DNA of 64,000 nucleotides from Thinopyrum elongatum (Eukaryota > Streptophyta > Magnoliopsida > Poales > Poaceae): assembly GCA_011799875.1 (NCBI GenBank), contig CM022298.1, positions 191,292,423 to 191,356,422 of the forward strand, given 5' to 3'. Each line of letters begins with the position of its first letter. Position 1 is the stretch's first letter. Position numbers and translations under genes: made by a program. Below, one piece after another: positions 58,450-64,000 of the stretch. The notes beneath the pieces are model-generated. The model was not told the origin of the DNA. It ran no database searches and saw nothing but the letters and a program-made list of their open reading frames with translations.

Positions 58450-59548
58450 TGTTGAACCATTCTTTGGTGCCTGTGTTGAGCATGAACATGATTAGATCGT
58501 GTTTATTGCAATACGGTTATTCATTTAAGTCAAAGAATAATGGTTATTCTGTTTACATTAATAATACCTTTTATGGTCATGCACCCAAGGTGAATGGTTT
58601 ATTGAATCTCGATCGTAGTGATACACATGTTCATAGCATTGAGGCCAAAAGATGTAGAGTTGATAATGATAATACCACTTTCTTGTGGCGCTGTCGCTTA
58701 GGTCATATTGGTGTAAAGCGCATGAAGAAACTCCATGCTGATGTTTTTTTTTGTAGTCACTTGGTTTTGAATCACTTGACACATGTGAACCATGCCTCAA
58801 GGGCAAGATGACTAGAACCCCGTTTTCCGGAACAATGGAACGGGCAATTGACTTGTTGGAAACCATACATACTGATGTGTGCGGTCCGATGAGTGTTAAT
58901 GCACGCGGTGGATATCGTTACTTTCTCACTTTCACCGATGATTTGAGTAGATATGGGTATATTTACTTGATGAAGCATGAGTCTGAAACGTTTGATAAGT
59001 TCAAGCAATTTCAGAGTGAAGTTGAGAATCATCGTAACAAGAAGATCAAATTCCTATGATCTGATCAAAGGGGAGAGTATCTGAGTTATGAGTTTGGCAA
59101 TCACTTAAGACAATGTGGAATTGTTTCACAACTAACGCCGCCTGGAACACCTCAGCGTAATGGTGTGTCCGAACGTCGTAATCGTACCTTATTGGATATG
59201 GTGCGTTCTATGATGTCTCTTGCCGATATATCACTATCGTTTTGGGGTTATGCATTAGAGAAAACTACATTCACTTTATATAGGGCACCATCTAAGTCCG
59301 TGGAGACGACACCATATGAACTGTGGTTTGGAAAGAAACCTAAGTTGACGTTTCTTAAGGTTTGGGGCTGCGATGCTTATGTCAAAAGGCTTCAGCCGGA
59401 AAAGCTCAAACCCAAAGCGGACAAATGCGTCTTCATAGGGTACCCAAAAGAAATGGTTGGGTATACCTTCTATCTCAGATCCGAAGGCAAAGTGTTTGTC
59501 GCTAAGAACGGGTCCTTTCTCGAGAAAGAGTTTCTCTCGAAAGAATAG
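58449..59548 (+). pseudogene. W2 integrase (with GAG-pre-integrase), broken
   Basis: RCRLGHIGVKRMKKLHAD gives the histidine pair; the cysteine pair is frameshifted near 58,745. The core ETIHTDVCGPMSV carries the first aspartate, TGA at 59,057-59,059 precedes SDQRGEYLSYEF, and NGVSERRNRTLLDMVRSMMS carries the glutamate. The C-part (YELWFGKKPKLTFLKVWGCD) ends at TAG 59,548. Confidence 0.9.
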
Positions 59549-60600
59549 AGTGGGAGGAAGATAGAACTTGATGAGGTTGTTGAACCTCTACTTCAACCAG
59601 TGAGTAGTGCAGCGCAGAAAGATGTTTCTGTGACACCTACGTCAGTTGAAGAGGAAACTAATGATAGTGATCATGAAGTTTCAGATCAAGTTACTATCGA
59701 ACCTCGTAGGTCGACAAGGGTACGTACAGCTCCTGAGTGGTACGGCAACCCTGTCTTAGAGGTCATGTTGTTGGACAACGATGAACCTACGAGCTATGGA
59801 GAAGCGATGGTGGGCTTGGATTCTGACAAATGGTTAGAGGCCATGAAATCCGAGATGGGATCCATTTATGAAAACAAAGTATGGACTTTGGAAGTATTAC
59901 CTGAATGGCGAAAGGCCATTCAGAATAAATGGATCTTCAAGAAGAAGACGGACGCGGACGGTAATGTCACCGTCTATAAAGCTCAACTTGTGGCAAAGGG
60001 GTTTTCACAAGTTCAAGGAGTTGACTACAATGAGACTTTCTCACCCGTAGCGATGCTTAAGTCCGTCAGAATCATGTTGGCAATAGCTGCATTTTTCGAT
60101 TATGAAATCTGGCAGATGGATGTCAAAACAGCGTTCCTTAAGGAAGAGTTGTATATGATGCAACTGGAAGGTTTTGTCGATCCAGAGAATGCTAACAAAG
60201 TGTGCAAACTCCAGCGATCCATTTATGGACTGGAGCAAGCACCTCGGAGTTGGAATATACGCTTTGATGAGGTGATCGAAGCTTGTGGGTTTATACAAAG
60301 TTTACAAGAAACTTGTATTTACAAGAAAGTGAGTGGGAGCACTACAACATTTTTGATAAGTATATGTGGTTGACATATTGTTGATCAGAAATGATGTAGA
60401 ATTTCTGGAAAGCATAAAGGGTTGTTTGAAAGGAGTTTTTCAAAGGAAGACCTGGGTAAAGCTGCTTACATGTTGGGCATCAAGATCTATATAGATAGAT
60501 CAAGACGCTTGATAAGATTTTCACAGAGCACATACCTTGACATGATTTTGAAGAAGTTCAAAATGAATCAGTCCAAGAAGGGGTTCTTACCTGAGTTGTA
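59549..60600 (+). pseudogene. W2 reverse transcriptase, broken
   Basis: A long open block 59,600-60,373 covers the N-terminal two thirds: APEWYGNPVLEVMLLDNDEP, WIFKKKTDADGNVTVYKAQL, DYNETFSPVAMLKSVRIMLA and IWQMDVKTAFLKEELYMMQL. A frameshift near 60,340 falls at the catalytic site, where the other frame would read YVVD instead of YVDD. Stops follow (60,372, 60,598), and the remainder is DLGKAAYMLGIKIY-like. Confidence 0.9.
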
Positions 60601-61225
60601 AGGTGTGAAGTTGAGTGAGACTCAAAGCTCGACCATGGCAGAAGAAAGAGAAAGGACAAAGGTTGTCCCCTATGCCTTAGCCATAGGCTCTATACGATAT
60701 GCCATGCTGTGTACCGCACCTGATGTGTGCCTTGCCACGTGTCTGGCAAGGGGGTACAAGAGTGATCCAGGAGTGGATCACTGGACATCAGTCAAAATTA
60801 TCCTTAGAAGAATAAGGAAATGTTTCTCGGTTATGGAGGTGATAAAGAGTTCGGCGTAAAGGATTACGTCGATGCAAGCTTTAACACCTATCCGGATGAC
60901 TCTGAGTAGCAAACCGGATACGTATAGTGGAACAACCATTTGGAATAGCTCCAAGTGGAGCGTGGTAGCAGCATCTACAATATGACATAGAGATTTGCGA
61001 AGTACATACGGATCTGAATGTTGCAGACCCGTTGACTAAAACCTATCTCACAAGCATAACATGATTAAACCCTAGAACTCATTGAGTGTTAATCACATGG
61101 TGATGTGAACTAGATTATTGACTCTAGTAAACTCTTTGGGTGTTAGTCACATGGCGATGTGAACTATGAGTGTTAATCACATGGCGATGTGAACTAGATT
61201 ATTGACTCTAGTGCAAGTGGGAGAC
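60601..61225 (+). pseudogene. W2 RNase H end, 3' untranslated region, polypurine tract
   Basis: VPYALAIGSIRYAMLCTAPD and GYKSDPGVDHWTSVK begin the RNase H part. It frameshifts near 60,820 and ends with a NVADPLTK-like signature (~61,020). Three imperfect copies of GTTAATCACATGG(T/C)GATGTG (61,089, 61,142, 61,171) precede the purine tract GTGCAAGTGGGAGAC. Confidence 0.85.
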
Positions 61226-63010
61226 TGGTGGAAATATGCCCTAGAGGCAATAATAAATTGGTTATTATCATATTTCCTTGTTCATGATAATCGTTTATTA
61301 TCCATGCTAGAATTGTATTGATTGGAAACTCAGATACATGTGTGGATACATAGACAACAGCATGTCCCTAGTAAGCCTCTGCCGGACTAGCTCGTTGATC
61401 AAAGATGGCTATGGTTTCCTAGCCATGGACATGAGTTGTCATTTGATAACGGGATCACATCATTAGGAGAATGATGTGATGGACAAGACCCAAACTATAA
61501 ACGTAGCATATGATCGTGTCAAGTTTATTGCTGTCGTTTTCTACATGTCAAGTATATGTTCCTATGACCATGAGATCATGCAACTCACTGACACCGGAGG
61601 AGTACCTTGTGTGTACCAAACGTCGCAACGTAACTAGGTGACTATAAAGGTGCTCTACAGGTATCTCCGAGGGTGTCTGTTGAGTTGGCATGGGTCAAGA
61701 CTGGGATTTGTCACTCCGTATGACGGAGAGGTATCTCAGGGCCCACTCGGTAATACAACATCACAAGAAGCTTGCAAGCAATGTGACTAATGGTTTAGCC
61801 ACGGGATCTTGTATTACGGAATGAGTAAAGAGACTTTCCGGTAACGAGATTGAACTAGGTATGGAGATACCGACGATCGAATCTCGGGCAAGTAACATAC
61901 CGATAGACAAAGGGAACTACATACGGGATTAGCTGAATCCTTGACATCGAGGTTCGGCCGATAAGATCTTCGTAGAATATGTAGGAACCATTATGGGCAT
62001 CCAGGTCCCGCTATTGGTTATTGACCGTAGAGGTGTCTCGGTCATGTCTGCATAGTTCTCGAACCCGCAGGGTCTACACACTTAACGTTTGGTGACGATA
62101 TAAGTATAGTTGAGTCATTATGGTGGTTACCGAAGGTTGTTCGGAGTACCGGATGAGATCCCGGACGTGACGAGGAACTCTGGAATGGTCCAGAGGTGAA
62201 GATTGATATATTGGACGAAGGATATTGGAGTCCAGAAGTGTTCCGGAGGTACCGGGTGATGACCAGCATGACCGAAAGGAGTTTCGGGGGGCCCCGGCAG
62301 CTGTTGGGGGCCCTCATGTGCCAAGGGGAGGGGGCACACCAGCCCACTAAGGGGCTGTGCGCCCCCCAAGCCCCCTTCCCATGTTACCAGAGGAGGTGGG
62401 GCGCCTCCCTAGGGTTTCCCACCCCTTTGCCTTGGGGGCCAAGTCTCCTAAAGGGTGGGGGGGCCAAAACCCATCTAGGGTTTCCCCTTGTAGGCCGCCG
62501 CCCCCTAGATTGGATCTAGGGACGCCTCCTCCCTCCACCCTTCCCCCTATATATAGAGGAGGGGAGAGAGGGCAGCCGCACCCATACAGATCTATTCGTG
62601 CCACGGCGCTGCCCTTCCTCTCCCTCATATCCATCTTCTTCTCCGTAGTGCTTAGCGAAGCTCTGCTGAGATTTGTCCACCACCACCGCCACCACGCCGT
62701 CGTGCTGTCAGAGGACTCGAGCTACTACTTCACCATCGCTCGCTGGATCGAGGAGGTGACGGCGTCATCAAGCTGTACGTGTGTTGAACGCGGAGGTGCT
62801 GTCCGTTCGGCAGTAGATCGGAGTTCGCGGAACGGATCGTGATTGGATCGCGAAGACGTTCGACTACATCAACCGCGTTTCTTAACGCTTCTGCTTAGTG
62901 ATCTACAAGGGTACGTAGATGCAATCTCTCCTCTCGTAGATGGTCATCTCCTAGATTGGATCTTTGTGAGCGTAGGAATTTTTTTGTTTCCCATGCAATG
63001 TTCCCCAACA
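61226..63010 (+). repeat. W2 3' LTR (1,785 bases)
   Basis: Starts TGGTGGAAATATGCCCTAGA (third base G, T in the 5' LTR) and ends TGCAATGTTCCCCAACA. TATA element at 62,547-62,556. Has a short insertion CCCCGGCAGCTGTTGGGGG near 62,290 that the 5' LTR lacks. Confidence 0.95.
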
Positions 63011-63015
63011 GAGGA

Positions 63016-64000
63016 GCATGAGGACCCACTCGAACCCGACTACCTCGATGACTCCGAAGACAGCAACTACCTCCCCCCTTCTGAAGAGGAGGTTAGTTTG
63101 GGTGATGAGGATTTCATCGTGCCCGAAGAACCGCTAGATCAAGAGCGGTTTAAACGGCAGCTGATTGCCACCGCATGAAGCCTGAAGAAACAGCGGCAGA
63201 AGATAAAGGCCGAATAGGATACCCTCAACGACAGGTGGACCAAGATCCTATTCGCCGAAGAGGAGTACGGCCACACACGGCAGACCAAGAGCTACCCTAT
63301 GCGAAGGCTACTACCGCAATTCGATGACGAGGCCATAGAGCCAGCGCCTGCAAGGCACACTCAGGCGGACCAGCCGGACCGCCCCCCTCGAGGACGGGAC
63401 AGGACAGCTGATAAAGCCGAACCGCCTCCTGACCCACCCCGCCGTCAAGGCAAGGAGCCAGTACGGCCAGTCTATGAATACGACCTATGATGCGACTTGG
63501 ACGCTCGAGCAGGTCGGACAAGGTCCATTTACAGACCTAGAGATGATCCCCCCGCTAGACGGGATGGGTACCAAGCCTGGTTAGACAGAAATAATGGAAC
63601 TCGGGAACAGCAACGACCCCGGATGGCAAATGATCTCTGGCACGACATAGCTCGAATCAGGGGCGCCGCTCACCCTCTGTGCTTCATAGACGAGGTCATG
63701 CGGCACCAATTTCTGGAAGGATTCAAACCTGTAAATATTAAGCCCTACAACGGGACAACAGATCCGGTTGTATTGATCGAAGATTTCCTGTTGCACATTC
63801 ACATGGCACGAGGGGACGACCTTCACGCCATCAAGTACCTACCATTGAAGCTCAAGGGTCCGGCTCGACACTGGCTAAACAGCCTCCTCGAAGATTCCAT
63901 AGGATGTTGGAAGGAGCTCGAGGACGCCTTTCGAGCCTCCCCGATGTCCGGCCCACGGACGCAGCCATGTAATCCAACAGCCCGGCGAGTCAGCCCAACA
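63016..64000 (+). pseudogene. F2 gag, middle part, runs off the window
   Basis: Continues from 54,380: EEHEDPLEPDYLDDSEDSNY, then DEDFIVPEEPLDQERFKRQL, a stop at 63,176, NDRWTKILFAEEEYGH after another stop (~63,215), and DRPPRGRDRT. From 63,575 the capsid core is in frame with stops: LWHDIARIRGAAHPLCF-like, FLEGFKPVNIKPYNGTTD, HIHMARGDDLHAIKYLPLK and ARHWLNSLLEDSIGCWKEL. It matches F1 at 16,300-16,660 and supplies the ~170 bases missing from F1 at element S. Confidence 0.88.

Larger units (their letters stand above)
54381..63010 (+). mobile_element. Copia element W2 (Angela/WIS/BARE-1 type), complete but broken
   Basis: Perfect target duplication GAGGA (54,376-54,380 and 63,011-63,015). 5' LTR 54,381-56,144, primer-binding site 56,146-56,157, leader, gag, protease, integrase, reverse transcriptase, RNase H, polypurine tract, 3' LTR 61,226-63,010. 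Over a ~200-base stretch I compared by eye the LTRs differ at six positions, so it is younger than W1. It interrupts the gag of F2. All coding domains carry stops or frameshifts. Confidence 0.95.
52637..64000 (+). mobile_element. Gypsy retrotransposon F2 (Fatima-type), runs off the window
   Basis: Complete 5' LTR (52,637-53,112), short leader, gag in two parts (53,159-54,380 and 63,016 onwards) split by copia W2. It is inserted in H3, with ATAAC (52,632-52,636) as presumed target duplication. The gag stays collinear with F1. Pol, antisense frame and 3' LTR lie beyond the window if present. Confidence 0.9.

Overview
The window reads as Triticeae (wheat, Aegilops or barley group) intergenic DNA. 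The evidence is the content: LTRs that open like the Angela/WIS/BARE-1 copia group, Fatima-type gypsy elements ending in GACACCGACA, CACTA elements ending in TTTTTTTGTAG(TG), a Stowaway MITE, and plant-type exon-intron remnants. I see no intact host gene, no tRNA or rRNA and no CRISPR array. Nearly all of the 64 kb is nested transposons. All element names are assigned by family resemblance recalled from experience, not by a database search.

Left third. Bases 1-2,700 are a gene-like region with candidate splice sites and a short motif repeated in both orientations; a diverged inverted copy lies at 25.4-26.3 kb. A broken 3'-5' exonuclease-like gene follows (3.07-3.77 kb), then direct repeats and a long array of subterminal repeats that ends in a CACTA-like right terminus at about 7,508. 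Next is a gypsy element, here called F1 (7,509-23,510). It has broken gag and protease, no reverse transcriptase or integrase, a decayed antisense reading frame and a 3' LTR. Nested inside its gag is an unusual minus-strand LTR element, S (7,989-16,273), with a 3.5-kb LTR and only 2.4 kb of internal DNA. One end of S, together with a piece of the F1 gag, has been deleted.

Middle. Bases 23.5-28.6 kb hold a Stowaway with another MITE inside it, the inverted copy, and degenerate repeats. Bases 28.6-35.86 kb carry a multi-exon relic that resembles a plant Ptta/En/Spm-associated gene, followed by GGGCC-rich subterminal repeats and a clean CACTA end at 35,855.

Right half. Bases 35,856-52,636 are a head-to-tail array of a protease/integrase-less copia element, H, on the minus strand. 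The order is partial unit H1, LTR1, complete internal unit H2, LTR2, partial unit H3, with a period of about 4.2 kb. LTR1 is split by a complete minus-strand Angela/WIS-type copia (37,349-46,041, target duplication TGGAG). H3 is cut by a second Fatima-type gypsy, F2 (52,637 to beyond the window). F2 in turn holds a complete plus-strand Angela/WIS-type copia (54,381-63,010, target duplication GAGGA).

The nesting gives a relative history: the H array came first, then the older minus-strand copia, the CACTA and F2, and the plus-strand copia after F2. Every coding region examined carries frameshifts or stops.
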